A stretch of 64,000 bases of DNA from Corinectria fuckeliana (taxonomy: Eukaryota > Ascomycota > Sordariomycetes > Hypocreales > Nectriaceae): positions 340,071-404,070 of the forward strand of contig WPDH01000234.1 of NCBI GenBank assembly GCA_019137255.1, read 5' to 3'. Every line of letters begins with the position of its first letter. Position 1 is the stretch's first letter. Of this stretch, positions 11,130-22,599 are shown in pieces. The notes beneath the pieces were generated by a model. It had not been told where the DNA came from. It saw only the letters and a program-made list of their open reading frames with translations, and did not search any database. The position numbers were made by a program, and so were the translations under genes.

Positions 11130-13388
11130 TGCGACAGAATGGGGCGGGATCTTGCGACCTGTTTGGGAGAGGGGGTAGGATCGTCGACTGGAAGTTGAAG
11201 CCGGAGATAGGTGTTGAAGAGCTGCGTCGGGGAAGTCTAATGATTTTTTTTCTGCGACGGGGGAGCGATAACGAACGATAAGCGGTGGTCGGGAAGAGGA
11301 AGGCGGGGCCGTTCGCGGGTTGCACTGTGGAGCGGCTGGCCATGACAAGTCCCGAGAGACTTTACGTGAGTTTTCCCCGCTACCAATCACCGGGCATTTG
11401 GTTCGTGGATTAAGAGGATGCCGAGTTGGTGTTTTGAGCTGTTGATGATTCGGTCATAGAATGGACTGAGCGGGAATGAAGATAATGGCATAATGTAAGT
11501 TGAGTCACCGTTCTCGCTAGAAACTGGCAGTTCTTCGGAAATGCCGTTGTACAGTAGCAGCCTCGTAGGGCAGTGTGTCTTCTATGATACTTGTAGGTAT
11601 TCAACAATGTCTATCCAATTGATCCGATTTTTGAGAAACGGACAAATTAATGCTCTGTAAACCGCCGAGACCTGTCCATTCTCCGAGTCTTCTGACGGTT
11701 GGTCAGAAACTTCGTCTGCTGAACGGTACAACCAGTCTTATGGTCAACCCTTTTGTCTTCCTCGCTAGGCAAACCAAGGTACCCTCATAGAACAAACTGA
11801 ATCATTCTCCCCCAAGGACATGTGGAGGAGCACCAGCTAACTCAATGGAACATTTACAATAGAAAGTTATGTGTTTGTCAATTGTTAGGTATCTGCTCAT
11901 GAGAAGAAGAAAAAAAAGGAAGAAAAGAAGAAAAGAAGAAAAGAATGGCGATAGAAAAAATCAAAGGATAAAAAGGGGAGCTATATATTACCATATAACA
12001 CTATATGATTAAACAATTTTGTCATTTTGGATATGTGAATACGACCAGGTTCTAGTTTTATTAATGAGGTTAGCAACTTGAGAACCATTGCCAGTGGCTC
12101 CCATCTTCATGTGGTTGGAAGAAGGCTACGAGACCTTAGTGAGGCGGGTTCGTTTTTGGCAGGGCTCCCCACCTTATCATCGCTGACTCGGAGCCGAGAG
12201 TCTGGAATAGCTCCAACTCCGATGAACTCGTCTGTTTTAGACAGAGAGCAGATAGACCTAGATTGGACACATGTGATGCATTAACACGAGGGGCGTGACT
12301 CGGGAAATATGCGCAGCCGCGTATGTGTGACGGTTCTCGTGCCCTTCTATTCGTATTCCAGCCCTGAAAGCGACGGTGATTCGGACGTGATACAAACACA
12401 CGAAAACGTCAGACCAGGCTGTCCCTGTGTAGAAAGCGAAGCATTGGCCGCTCTGGTTGGACCTGGCGGACTTTGAGAGGCGGATTAGCAAATGGGAGCA
12501 TTCGCACTTCAGCCCAGGTACCATTTCTGCCACATTCGCAGATGGCTTCACTGTCAGCCTCTTTCTAATGCGACGCAATGCAATGGAACACCTCTCGTGA
12601 CACAGTGGGACATGCTTCCTTCCAGAATCCGTAATTCCCGAGCCTGTGACCACTTGCCACTTGACGACAGAAGACTCCGGGGGCTTACGACCAGATGCGG
12701 CGAGTTACAGCGGGTTGTCAGGAGCCCGCCCTTGCCTGAGTGCACCGGCTCGACTGATGCTTGGGGGGGGGAGGGGGGGGGACCGCTGTACAGAAGTCGG
12801 CGGACACCTCCAGGGCTTTGGTTCCCAAGCTGCAGTCACTCGCTGGTACCGCATACTATTCCGGAAGCAGCAAGGATACCTCCACAATACCTTCTCTTAG
12901 AACTGCACCCCTTGGACTTTAACGACTCTTTTTTTCCCTGGGTACGTGGGCAGAATTCTTTTGTCTTTTCGAACCTGGTTCACCAAAACACCACCCTCGC
13001 CTCACTACCGCACTGCCCACCACCACTGCTTCCATCCCGTTCACGACTCCAAACCGCCTCATTCCAATCCGATACCCGATCCTTCTATACCGAATCCCGA
13101 TTACAAAAGACCTCGCTCGCATCTGCCTCTCGTCCATTATTCCTCCCGCTGCCCGCCGCCTCCCCCTCATCCCTACTTCGATTCCACCACGTCCGAGTGC
13201 CCTCATCGTCACCTCCCGAGCCTCCGTCCACCTTCAGTACTTCTCTCACCCGCCACCCCGCTCTTCACTGCTCTCTCTCGCTTACCTCCTCCTCCTCGTC
13301 TCCCGCGCCTCGTCTCCCAGACGTCCTCTGGTGACGACTCCCCGCCCTCGATTCCTTTTCCCAGGCACTCCCGTTGCGATAAGTCTTG
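11130..13388. other. Intergenic region between LOC1 and the eIF4E gene
   Basis: About 2.3 kb. It holds an A/G-rich stretch (11898-11950), two adjacent G runs (12763-12771 and 12773-12781) and a long C/T-rich leader (about 13000-13380) that looks like the eIF4E promoter and 5'UTR. Open frames in the C/T-rich part are Ser/Pro-rich by composition and are not convincing genes. Confidence 0.5.
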
Positions 13389-14543
13389 ATGGATAACCTA
13401 TGGACCCGCCGCACAAAGTAAGTATCTTCCTCCCCTGGCGCCAAATACCAAAGCACAGCTCAACCAACACGCTCTTCTCTTAGCTCCGGCAAGCTCTCCC
13501 TCTCGACGCCCGGCCACCCCTCCAACGGTGATTCCTTCAGTCGCAATGCCTCGTTCTCCAAGCGCCAAGGCGGCGACCCGCCTCAAGGCAAATCCCACCC
13601 CTTCAGCTCCTCCAACCCCGGGAGCGCCCTGGTATCACCCACCAGCGGCGCATCCAGCGCCTTCGGCCTAGGCTCTGGAGCCTTTGCGTCCTTTGGCTCT
13701 GCCAAGACGCCAAAGACGTCAGGCAACCCATTCGACTCTGCCATGGCATCGGACTCTCCCAAGGCCGGGCAGACCAAGGACTTTGCAAAGGCCGTGGGGA
13801 AGCCTGCTGGTATGGCTTCCATCTCCGAGAACAAGACAGCTTTGTCCGCTTCCCAATCTCACCCGCTCAAAGAAGGGTGGTCCTTCTGGTACCGACCGCC
13901 CATCTCCAAGGCCCACGGTTTCATCGAGTACGAGCAGACGCTGCATGGAATCGCCACCGTTCAGACTGCAGAGGAGTTCTGGGAGATATACTCGCACCTC
14001 AAGCGCCCCTCGGCCCTTCCCGTGGTATCCGACTACCACCTCTTCAAGAAGGACATCCGCCCAATATGGGAGGATGACGTGAACAAGAAGGGTGGTAAGT
14101 GGGTGGTTCGCATGAAGAAGGGCGTGGCCGATCGATACTGGGAGGATCTGCTGCTCTCTCTCATCGGAGACCAGTTCGGCGACGCGGGCGAGGACGTGTG
14201 CGGTGCTGTGTTGAGCATGCGGAACGGAGAGGACATCCTGAGCATCTGGACTCGAACGGATGGTGGCCGTGTCATCAAAATCCGGTAGGTTTCTTGCTCT
14301 CGTTGTGCGACTATCCCGGATCACTTGACCCGACGCTGACATTACCCCCCTAGTGAGACCATGAAGCACGTCCTCAACTTCCCGCCCAACACACGGGTTG
14401 AATTCAGGAGCCACGACTCGAGCATCCAACAACGGACAGCCATCGAGGAGCAGCGTCGCGAAAAGGCTGGCCAGCACCACCACCACGACAAACGCCACAC
14501 CAGCGCCTTGTCGAAGCAACCCCCTGAGCAACCTCAGTCGTAA
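13389..14543 (+). CDS. Translation initiation factor eIF4E, type 2 (4EHP-like)
   Basis: Cytoplasmic mRNA 5'-cap-binding protein. Exons 13389-13417, 13484-14284 and 14354-14543 give 339 aa. Residues 1-130 are Ser/Gly-rich. The cap-binding fold starts at HPLKEGWSFWYRPP (136 on), with EYEQ, SHLKRPSALP, the WEDD..KKGGKW core and an SIWTRT strand, and ends in VLNFPPNTRVEF. Against class I eIF4E, the second cap-stacking tryptophan is replaced by Tyr159, as in 4EHP/eIF4E2. The first tryptophan (Trp142), usually Tyr in animal 4EHP, is retained, so this is a mixed fungal variant. A role as alternative or repressive cap-binder is inferred from the family. The C-tail is His/Gln-rich. The first exon encodes only MDNLWTRRT plus part of a codon. 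Confidence 0.9.
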
Positions 14544-15024
14544 ACAACTCGTCAGCCACCCCCAACATTTATGTACTGTATAATAGGTATACAGGGCCAG
14601 CCCATTTGATTATTTCCCAATCGTCGACTACCTTTTTTCTGCATCTTCTCTTTTTGCGTACGCCCTCTGCTTGACACGGTGACGACGACTGTTCTTGGAT
14701 GAGGCTCCTCATGCGCTGTTCGCTGAGGGATGGGACGGGACGGGACGGGTCAACGGGACGGATGGACAGGATGGCATGGGATGGTTACTTACAAGGGCTA
14801 GCGTTTGATCTTGTCGAAATGGGTTATGTACAATAGCTGCCTGTAGGGTTCAGCACAGCTAGCCAGACGGCGTGTTTTGTGACATGATTGATGTCAATAA
14901 TCACAAAGCAATGCAATTTTTTTTGCTGGCAGGATTTTCGCCTACAAAGCCAAGCAACTCGTTGATCATGAAATAATTGATGTTACATATTTTTGGTGCC
15001 CTTGGTCCAGGTATCTAACCCGCG
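14544..15024. other. Convergent intergenic region
   Basis: 480 bp between eIF4E and SAD1 3' ends, with GGGAC short repeats near 14729-14762. No coding signal. Confidence 0.5.
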
Positions 15025-16659
15025 TCATGAAGCGCCTGCCTTGGCCTTGGCCTTGGGCTCTCTCCTCCGCTCCCATATCTGCAGATAGGCCTCGCCCAGA
15101 TACAGCAGCTCGCTCTGCACCTTGTCGACGAACAGGTCCTGGCAGACGACCCACTCGCCGGTGGCCTTGTTCTTGAGCTGGACCTTCCACGTCTTGCGCT
15201 CCTCGCCGCTGTCGACGACGTCCTCGCGGACGCGGACGGCCTCGTGGACGACGTTGGCGACGAGATCGTACCAGATGGGCTCGCCGGGGGGCCACTCCTT
15301 GGGGTTGGGCTCGACGAAGGGCGACATGTCGAGGTTGCGGGCGTCGAAGGTGACGATGGTGGGGTTGCGCTCCGAGACGAACTTGTTCTGCGAGAAGCGC
15401 TTCACGTGGAAGGCGAGGTAGGGCGGCAGCGGGTGCATCAGCCGGTAGCGCTTGCGCTGGGCGTGGTGCTCCTGGGCGCACTGGCCGTCGTACTTGGTGA
15501 GGATGGCGGTCAGGGGGACTTGGGGGATGATGTTCTTCTCGAGCTCGTCCTGGAAGAGCGGCGCCGAGGGCAGGTCGAGCGTGAGGAGGAGGAAGCGCAC
15601 GATGTCCGTCCTGACCTCGGCCGAGTCCTCGAAGCGCAGGCGGTCGGTGGCGTCGGCGCGCGCGGTGATGGCCTGCGACTCGACCTTGAGCTTGCCCTGG
15701 AACGTGCGCTGCACCATGGAGCTGCCGGGCTTGGTCTTGGAGCCGCCGAGGCCGAGGTGGAGGTTGTTGAGGAACCACGAGAGGAACTCGACGGGGTCCG
15801 ACTGCGCCAGCAGGGTGAAGCGCTTGTTGGACCGCAGCGCGATCTCCTGCAGCAGCTCGTGGGGCGACACGTGCGCCTTGAAGGCCCGCGGGTTCCAGAT
15901 CTTGCGGGCGAGGATGCTGCACCGCTTGACGAGCTCCGACTTGGTCGAGAAGTCCTCGAGCAGGAGGTAGTTGCGCAGGGGGGCGACGTGCGTGAGCGCC
16001 TGCACGACGACGTTGAAGTAGTCGTTCTCCTTGATGTTGTTCATGCCGACGAAGCCCGGCGTGTACTCCTTGTTGTCGAGGGTCCAGCTGGAGCGCTTGG
16101 TGCGGTCCATGTCGATCACCTCCCTCTTCGTGTAGCGCGGGTCGGAGACGTATCTGATGTCGTCGAGGGCGCGGCTCTTGACCTCGTAGCCCTCGGGCAG
16201 GACGTACACGCGCTGGGACTCGAGGTTGATGAAGACGTGGTGATCCTCGTCGAGGGAGTGGAAGTAGGCGTGGGACTTGGGCCCGCGGCCTTGGAAGTAC
16301 TTGCCACAGACGAGACAGGCGTAGACGTTGATGTTGGAGACGGAGACGGAGCAAAGCTTCTCAAAGTCGAAGTCCAGCACATTGCGGTCGATGGTATCCA
16401 GGTAGAGGTCGTCGTATCCATCTGTCGGCGCCGATTGCCGCAGCGGCGCCACGGGGGCTATCTGGTCATCGCCAAAGTCCTCATCGTCGTCTTCGCCGTC
16501 GTCGTCTCCCGCGTCGCCGTTGGCCTGGTCCTCCGCAGGCGTGTCTGGAAACCCGTTCCCCAGCGGCGAATCGAAGTCGCCCATTCGAGACCTCTTGGAT
16601 GCCGGCGAGGCGATGTCGGCGAGCTCGTCGAGGGCCTCGGAGGCCTGGCGCTTGGCCAT
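15025..16659 (-). CDS. sad1: Tri-snRNP protein Sad1/USP39, inactive ubiquitin protease fold
   Basis: Spliceosome assembly factor that stabilises the U4/U6.U5 tri-snRNP in the nucleus. Single exon, 544 aa. Order: an acidic N-terminus (residues ~45-75), a UBP-type zinc finger (CLVCGKYFQGRG.KSHAYFHS..DHHVFINL, about residues 115-160), then a USP fold starting GFVGMNNIKENDYFNVVVQ (about residue 205). Active USPs have a cysteine box of the form GL.N.GNTCY; here the nucleophile position is occupied by Asp in KENDYFN, as known for USP39. The C-terminal fold with YDLVANVVHE retains the shape but not the full catalytic set. Start chosen at MAKRQASEALDE; the frame extends upstream to 16812, but that stretch looks like leader. 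Confidence 0.93.
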   Translation of the reverse strand: MAKRQASEALDELADIASPASKRSRMGDFDSPLGNGFPDTPAEDQANGDAGDDDGEDDDEDFGDDQIAPVAPLRQSAPTDGYDDLYLDTIDRNVLDFDFEKLCSVSVSNINVYACLVCGKYFQGRGPKSHAYFHSLDEDHHVFINLESQRVYVLPEGYEVKSRALDDIRYVSDPRYTKREVIDMDRTKRSSWTLDNKEYTPGFVGMNNIKENDYFNVVVQALTHVAPLRNYLLLEDFSTKSELVKRCSILARKIWNPRAFKAHVSPHELLQEIALRSNKRFTLLAQSDPVEFLSWFLNNLHLGLGGSKTKPGSSMVQRTFQGKLKVESQAITARADATDRLRFEDSAEVRTDIVRFLLLTLDLPSAPLFQDELEKNIIPQVPLTAILTKYDGQCAQEHHAQRKRYRLMHPLPPYLAFHVKRFSQNKFVSERNPTIVTFDARNLDMSPFVEPNPKEWPPGEPIWYDLVANVVHEAVRVREDVVDSGEERKTWKVQLKNKATGEWVVCQDLFVDKVQSELLYLGEAYLQIWERRREPKAKAKAGAS

Positions 16660-17080
16660 GTTTAGCGCGCTGTGTCTATGCCTTGAGCTGCTTGGGACGA
16701 TGGGCGTGATTAGGGGGCGCTGATGGTGGTGGTGGATTCGTAGGTTGCATCTGTCTCCGAATTTTGATGTTGACGATGTGAGGCTGCGAAAGCATGCGAC
16801 AGTGGAGCTCAAAAGCTACCCGCAGTAGCTTAGTGGGCAGGTACCTACACTACATATCTAATAATGCCTGCAGCGTACTTGGGCCCCTGCTGCAACACCA
16901 CCTCATGCTGGCTCCATATACCGTAGAACTAGATTCAAGCAGCCGCAATTAAAGCCCAGAAATAAACCAACTTTTATCTATATACTCTATTTCGATTTCG
17001 CATGTTCTCGATGTATGCTAGTAGTAACTAGGAAAAAATGCCTTAAATTAAGGAGAGAAAGCACCATCCGGCACCGGCTA
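16660..17080. promoter_or_regulatory. SAD1 upstream region / UTP13 3' flank
   Basis: About 420 bp on the common minus-strand path between UTP13 (ends 17081) and SAD1 (starts 16659). It must hold the UTP13 3'UTR and the SAD1 promoter. No other feature seen. Confidence 0.4.
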
Positions 17081-19906
17081 TCAAGCCATGACAACATCGA
17101 CATCCTCGCTAACCTGCGCCTCTAGCGCCGGTGCAATGCTGTCCATCTCCTGCAGGGTATATTCCACCAAATAGCTCTCATCCACCAGGTCCTCTGTCCG
17201 CTTGTAATGTCTCTCGGTGTATATCCGGATGGCATGCAAGACATCCTTCAGACTCTGTTGTCCCCTGGCTCCCTTGACAGACAAGTTCGAAAACTTGGAC
17301 GCGGGATAGCTTCGGATGATGGTCCAGAGGATCCTCTGGGCCACTGGCGCCGTTCGCGCATTTGTGTTCCAGTCTCGCAGCCTCAAAAGGAGCAGGAATA
17401 TCTGCTCATCGGAGAGATTGCCCAGAACCGCATCAACGGCCTTGAGGCCAGAGAGACTCCCGGTATCAGGGTTGCTCGAGGTAATGACGGAAGTGAACAG
17501 GCTGAGCAGCCGTCCGGGATGATTAAGCTGAAGCGCGAGCGTGATGGCTTCGCGGTACGACCCAGCGTGGATGTGATTTTGTAGTTCTTGTTCCTGCTCA
17601 ATCATCTCGAGCGCCGCTTGCGATGCCGCAGCCTGAGTCTCAGACGTGGTGTCCTTCCAGAAGCTGACAGTTGAGTCGCCACTGCCAGAGACAATGGTGT
17701 TGGTATCTGGATGCACAGCAACGGCCCAGACTCGGTCCTCATGGTTATCAAGAGTGCACTCGGCCTCTCCAGAGTTTGCATCCCAAACCTTTACGAGACC
17801 GTCTCCGCCAGCGCTGGTGAATTGGACACGCTTCTTTTGATCTTGGCCTGAGGGCGCCTTGAGCCAAGCAAGCTTCAGGACGCTGTTCGAGTGGCCCTCA
17901 AAGGTCCTGATACAGGTGTAGTCAGAAAGGCTCCACAGCTTGATTGTCTTGTCGCCGCTGCCTGTGAGCACCACACCCTTTCCGGTGACAGGGCCATCCT
18001 CGCCCTGAATGGCGGACATCTGAGCGGGAGAGAACTGAACCGACCAGACTCCTCGTTTGTGACCACGCAAGATGCCCTGGACCTCACCCTCTTCAATGGA
18101 CCAGATTTTGACAGTCTTGTCTTGGGATGCGGATGCAAAGAGCTGGCTGGAGTGGTGGACGTTGAGTGCATTGATATCTTTGTCGTGGGCCTTGCGGGTA
18201 AAGAGAGCTCGAGAACCGCTCTTGTGGCCCTTTTGCTGGGCGGTCCGGGGGATTTCCCATTTCTTGACGGTCTGATCCTGAGACCCGGTCAACAGGAAAG
18301 CAGGGGGATGCTCCAGAGGTTTCGACCGCGCGGCTGAGGATTCGGGCGGGACGATCTTGGGAAGAGCAACGGCTCCCAAAGATTCAGCGTGGCCCGAAAA
18401 TGTAGCCCAGCAACTGTAGGAATCATTCTCTGGGTCGACACGCCAGAGCTTGGCTGTGTTGTCCTTGGCACCTGTTGCTATCCAGTGACCAGACCAGTCG
18501 ATATCCAGAGCGATAACGATATCATCGTGGCCCTTCAGAAGTGCAACATCCTGTCCAAAGTACGGTGCAGCGCTCGTTCCCCAAGCGTCCTCCACGTTGT
18601 CTTCCCTTGTGTCGGCCACGGATACTAGCCTGACATCCTCCGAGTTCGTGGCGAGGGCAAGCAGCGAATGATCCGGGAGTAAGTATCCCAAGTCGATAAT
18701 CTCGTCGTGGGTTCCGGAAATTCTTCGAAACGGCTCTGTTGCTGTGAGTGACGTGGCATCGTCCTTCTTCGGTAGCCGATACAAAGCCAGGGTGTGGTCA
18801 ACTTGAACACATAGAATAAACGGAAGACCGGGACGATAAATGGCAGAAACGATGCCCTCCTCCTCGCTCTTGGCGGAAAGGGCTGGGGAGACCTGCGACC
18901 CGGTATCGGTGTTCCAGAAACGGAGACATCCATTTGCTCCAGCTGAGTAGGTGAGTTGTCCACCCTCAACGAATCCAGCTGCCTCCACAAGCTCCAGGCA
19001 CGGGACGACCTTTCGAATCTTCCAAGACTTGGTATCCCACCAAATCAAAGTCTTGTCCCTGCCTGCGGTCACGAGGGCGTGCTGCTCCGGCGAGTAATCC
19101 AGCCCTTGGACGTCGGAAACGTGAGAATCGAGGTTGGCGATACAGCTGCGCTTGTGCAAGTCCCAAATCCGCACTTTTCCATCCTGGGAGCCAGAGGCAA
19201 GTCTGAAGTTGGTCGCGCCCGAGTTGTCGTCGTCTTCCTCATCCGAGTCATCCTGGGCCTTCTTTCCCTTCTTCCCCTTGCGTGCTTGAGCGACGTCCTT
19301 TGAACGAGCAGCGACCTCGAAGAAGTGGAGCGCTGAAATGAGCACCGAGGGTCCGCGGAATGTGTGTGTGACATATCCTGCTGCGATGTCCCAGACCTTG
19401 ATGCCGCCGTCAGTTCCTCCTGTAGCGAGCAAGGTGCTGGTGCGGTCGACAGCGAGAACGACAACAGGCGTCCCATGAGGCTTCAGCGTCCTGAGAAGAG
19501 TGGTCTCGATAGAATCATCATCAACTAGGCGCTTCAACGCAAAAATCCTCATAGACAAGCTCCGGCTGCAGATGATGAGATGCGACCCAGAGGGTGTCAC
19601 TGTCGGGTGATTAGGTCATCTCGTACTAGAAACCGTAGGAAAAACTCACAAGTCAAAGTAGAAATGAGCTCTCCATCCTGCCAAGTATTAGCCAAGTTGC
19701 ATTGTCAACTCCGGGGCATGAAGTCTTACACCCTCGATCTGGGCAAGGTGCTTGCCGTTGGATGGATCGGTCAGAACGGCGTCTTCTCCCAGTACAGTTG
19801 CTAGGAGGCGGGCGCCATTGTCGAGAGCGACGGAGCCTCCTGTGAAGATGGGCCGAATAACATGGCCAACCTCGAACGTCGTTTTCAATGGCTGCTTATT
19901 CGCCAT
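17081..19906 (-). CDS. utp13: U3 snoRNP WD40 protein Utp13 (TBL3)
   Basis: Component of the UtpB module of the small-subunit processome, required for 18S rRNA maturation in the nucleolus. Exons 19906-19730, 19677-19650 (28 nt) and 19599-17081 give 907 aa; yeast Utp13 is ~817 aa. Two tandem WD40 propellers are visible through repeated GS.D..IKLW-type strands (for example SGSGDSTVSFW, LTGSGDKTIKLW, ASASQDKTVKIW). A Lys-rich, acidic insertion (KGKKGKKAQDDSDEEDDD) lies within the first propeller. The C-terminal ~140 residues form the helical Utp13 domain, beginning around LQNHIHAGSYREAITLALQL and ending in an acidic tail. Both short introns (52 and 50 nt) have good donors, and the joins read IEG-DGELISTLT-LTPSGSHL. 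Confidence 0.93.
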
Positions 19907-20182
19907 GGTGCCGGTACTTTGATGTAGGAAACTTGGTATGCATCATGGCTGCTTCTGAATTTTTCTTTGATTTGTGGCTTGTGTGGCGGTCTAACTGAAT
20001 CCAGCCACATTTCATTTCAGCCACACCTTGGCATGATCAGCATACTATACTCGTCGCATCTCAGCAACATCCTGGCGTCTCATGAACCGCATCTCTTCGT
20101 CCCCCATCGGAATATTCTCTCAAAGACCTCGTTTTGCTTCGGTAAAACACCCATCGTTGATGCGCCACACCAAACCGCTATC
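19907..20182. promoter_or_regulatory. Bidirectional promoter region, UTP13 / unknown gene
   Basis: 276 bp separate two divergent start codons, so the promoters must overlap or abut. No confident transcription-factor site was identified. Confidence 0.5.
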
Positions 20183-21929
20183 ATGGGCATGCAAGGCCCC
20201 TTGACGGCCCAGGCGCTTGTGAGCGACCCCGTTGCTCGCTCCGGCATCGTGGCGAACGGCTTCCTGATTGACAAACGTGCTAGGGCCGCTCCCCATATGA
20301 TGATGTGGTGGAATGGAATCGGGAGACTGATGAGGCTCATGAGTTAACGCAGCAGTATGATCACAGAGGACGTCCAGTGAACCCCGAGACGAAGAGGATC
20401 AATCGAGACATCGTTCGGTCTCATAACGAGGTGATGCTCGTCATTGGCGTTGCAGAGCAGGAGAATCCGAACTTGGGCCCCGAGGCCGAATCTCAACGAC
20501 GGCATGAAGTCTACGAAGACAACATTGGCATAAAACTCGCTTCCTCGGCCCATCGATGTATCGAGGCTGTCGGCATTTTCGGCCTTCATGGAGCCCGGCA
20601 GAGGATCTTGGTATGACCTAACTCGCCCAAACAACCGCCTTGTGTATTACCGTCCGTCTAACCTGGCCAAGATTTACAAACGATACAGCCGGATCCCCTT
20701 TTGGGACCTGTACCAGGCGATGAGGAAGGACTTTTCCTTTTCCCGGGACCTTCTGCCTGGCGCACCGGTCAGCCTGCTCTCCAACTACGCGGAGCGTTAC
20801 ATCGTTACGCTCTGGAGCGGGCGCGCAGATAGACTCATGGCTCGCAGATGGTGAGCATGGTTCTCCAAGATATGCTTCGAGGTCTACTACTAACACAAGT
20901 AGTATCCACGAGGTTTGGTCGTACGTACGCGTCCACCTAGAGTTATATGTTGCTCTCCAGAGACTGGGCCTCATTTCGAGCAGTCAGTGGTTCCCTAGAC
21001 CATCCTACTTTGTTCCTTTCACCGAGGCCTCGCCAATTCCTGCCCCGCCTCCGTTGCGGGACCTCAATCTGCAGTCTCTGCTACAATGGGTTGGCGGGCT
21101 GGTCATCAATGCCACCCCGTTCCTCGTTTGGGTAATGACGCAGCGAATGGTGCGAGACTGGAAGCCCAAAATCTGGGCAGCTATATTTGGTTACCTCCCC
21201 AACACCGGCTTCTCTGGACGACGAATTCCGCCCCCTCCACCCCCTCCACCGTGGCGACCGACAAACGAACCGTCTAGGAGAAGGTCTGAGCCTCCTCACC
21301 GAGTCCGGGAGACAGGGGACGAGGTTTCCCCGCTGAGACCGGTGGACGGGCAACTGCCTGATACCCCGGTGGAGGCCGTCCGGCGTCAGAGCACCTTCTC
21401 GGCGCGAGGCGACGACTATGCTAGTGATGAGGAGGAGATGGAAGGCGTCAGCGCAACCCTGATCTCCTTTGACGTCGAAGCGAGCGAGTCGACCGAGGCC
21501 CCAGCAGGACTCTGGAGCGCCGAGCTTCGGCCTAGCGTGGCGTCAGACCCCAATCTGGCTGCCAACTCGCAGCCTCTGTACCTCGATACAATGCTAACCC
21601 AAATCTCGCCGTTGATGGCTTCCCACATCTTTACAGACGCGGTCGCGAGAATTATGATGTCGCCCTATGAGGCCACTGCCCTACGTCTGCTAGCCCGGAC
21701 ATTTTGCCTGAGACAGGGTCTTCCATGCGACGACATCTGTAACGTCAATCTTCTGAGCGGTCTTAGCATGACTACACTCGTAAACTTCTTGGGTATCGAG
21801 TTTCTCCATTTGAGCCTTTCAGGAGAAGTGTGGGCGGCGTTCACGGGAATCTCGCAGTGGTTCCATAAGACAGAGGAGGAGTGGAAAGAGGCTGAGGCCG
21901 AAAAGGACCAGGGCTGGTCGGATGATTGA
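20183..21929 (+). CDS. Unrecognised multi-exon protein, Pro-rich linker
   Basis: I do not recognise the family. Model: exons 20183-20218, 20284-20610, 20672-20850 and 20903-21929, 522 aa. The joins are supported because four pieces in different frames connect into one: ALGRSPYDDVVEW, RQRIL-IYKRYSRIPFW and MARRCIHEVW. N-terminal part: charged, with PVNPETKRINRDIVRSHNEVM. Middle: several amphipathic or hydrophobic helices, including LLQWVGGLVINATPFLVWVM, a possible membrane segment. Then a polyproline run (IPPPPPPPPW), an Arg/Ser-rich disordered linker, an acidic patch (YASDEEEMEG) and a helical C-terminus rich in Leu. The second intron uses an AAG acceptor and is the least certain join. The last acceptor is a tandem AAGTAG. 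Confidence 0.6.
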
Positions 21930-22225
21930 GGTGGCGGTCGATGATCAGGTGCGAGTCTCCAAGTTCTGTTAGCAATGTGGTTACTTAGGCAGTACTACTA
22001 CTGTTCCTTGCTGGCGACTTCCGAGTACGTTCGGTGAGGCGATAGAGACTTCCTCAGCTTCTACTTGAACCTTCTCGTCGTATAATAAGTAATTAACTAA
22101 AACAGATGGTACGAAGATGGCAACTGCAGCTGCAAACAATATTTAGTAAAAGTCCTTTTAATGTTTCCCCGTCTTCAGGCGGTAGTCCGATTTTCTCTTC
22201 TTCTTCACGACCTAGAATTCTCACC
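21930..22225. other. Short intergenic region
   Basis: 296 bp; the promoter of the small downstream ORF would be here. Nothing else recognised. Confidence 0.4.
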
Positions 22226-22547
22226 ATGAGCATCCTTAAATACGCCCTCCACCCCGACGTTGTCGCACGCACGTTCGTTGCCTCATTGGCAACGTTCCTC
22301 TATTACGTCGAACTGCCCAGTTGGATCAAGGGCACGGCAGTCATTAGTGGCGCGTACCTGATCGAAATCACCCATCTGTGGCACAAGGACGTAAGGGACA
22401 ATGCCGACGAGCATGGCCAGCCCAGGCTCCTCGAGCAGCTTCGCTATCTTGGCGTGTAAGTCTGCTGCTAGATAAGGTCCGGGTGCTTACACCTGGGGTA
22501 ACGTCAGGTACCAGGCGCCTTTGACAAGAGGACGTTGGGCGGGTTGA
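22226..22547 (+). CDS. Small unrecognised ORF, possibly the 5' part of a longer gene
   Basis: An ATG at 22226 opens a 76-codon exon ending at a GTAAGT donor (22456). It has a hydrophobic stretch (VVARTFVASLATFLYYVELP, then IKGTAVISGAYLIEITHLW), suggesting one or two membrane segments. With the acceptor at 22507 the protein ends after 89 aa (…VYQAPLTRGRWAG). With an acceptor at 22553 instead, the frame stays open to 22748. It then continues open through the exon-like blocks 22804-22911, 23001-23101 and 23183-23278, stopping about 23.4 kb. I cannot decide between the two; RNA data would. No family recognised. Confidence 0.35.
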
Positions 22548-22599
22548 CAACAGCGAGGCTTGCGCCGCCGTCGGGGATCCTTTTGACAACCCTGGTACC

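Noticed and set aside
12492..13389. Ser/Pro-rich plus-strand frames upstream of eIF4E
   Set aside because: Pyrimidine-rich leader DNA gives long stopless frames in more than one phase. No conserved motif.
15244..16665. 473-codon plus-strand frame opposite SAD1
   Set aside because: Shadow of the strongly codon-biased SAD1 gene. Its Val/Glu/Gly-rich low-complexity product has no domain.
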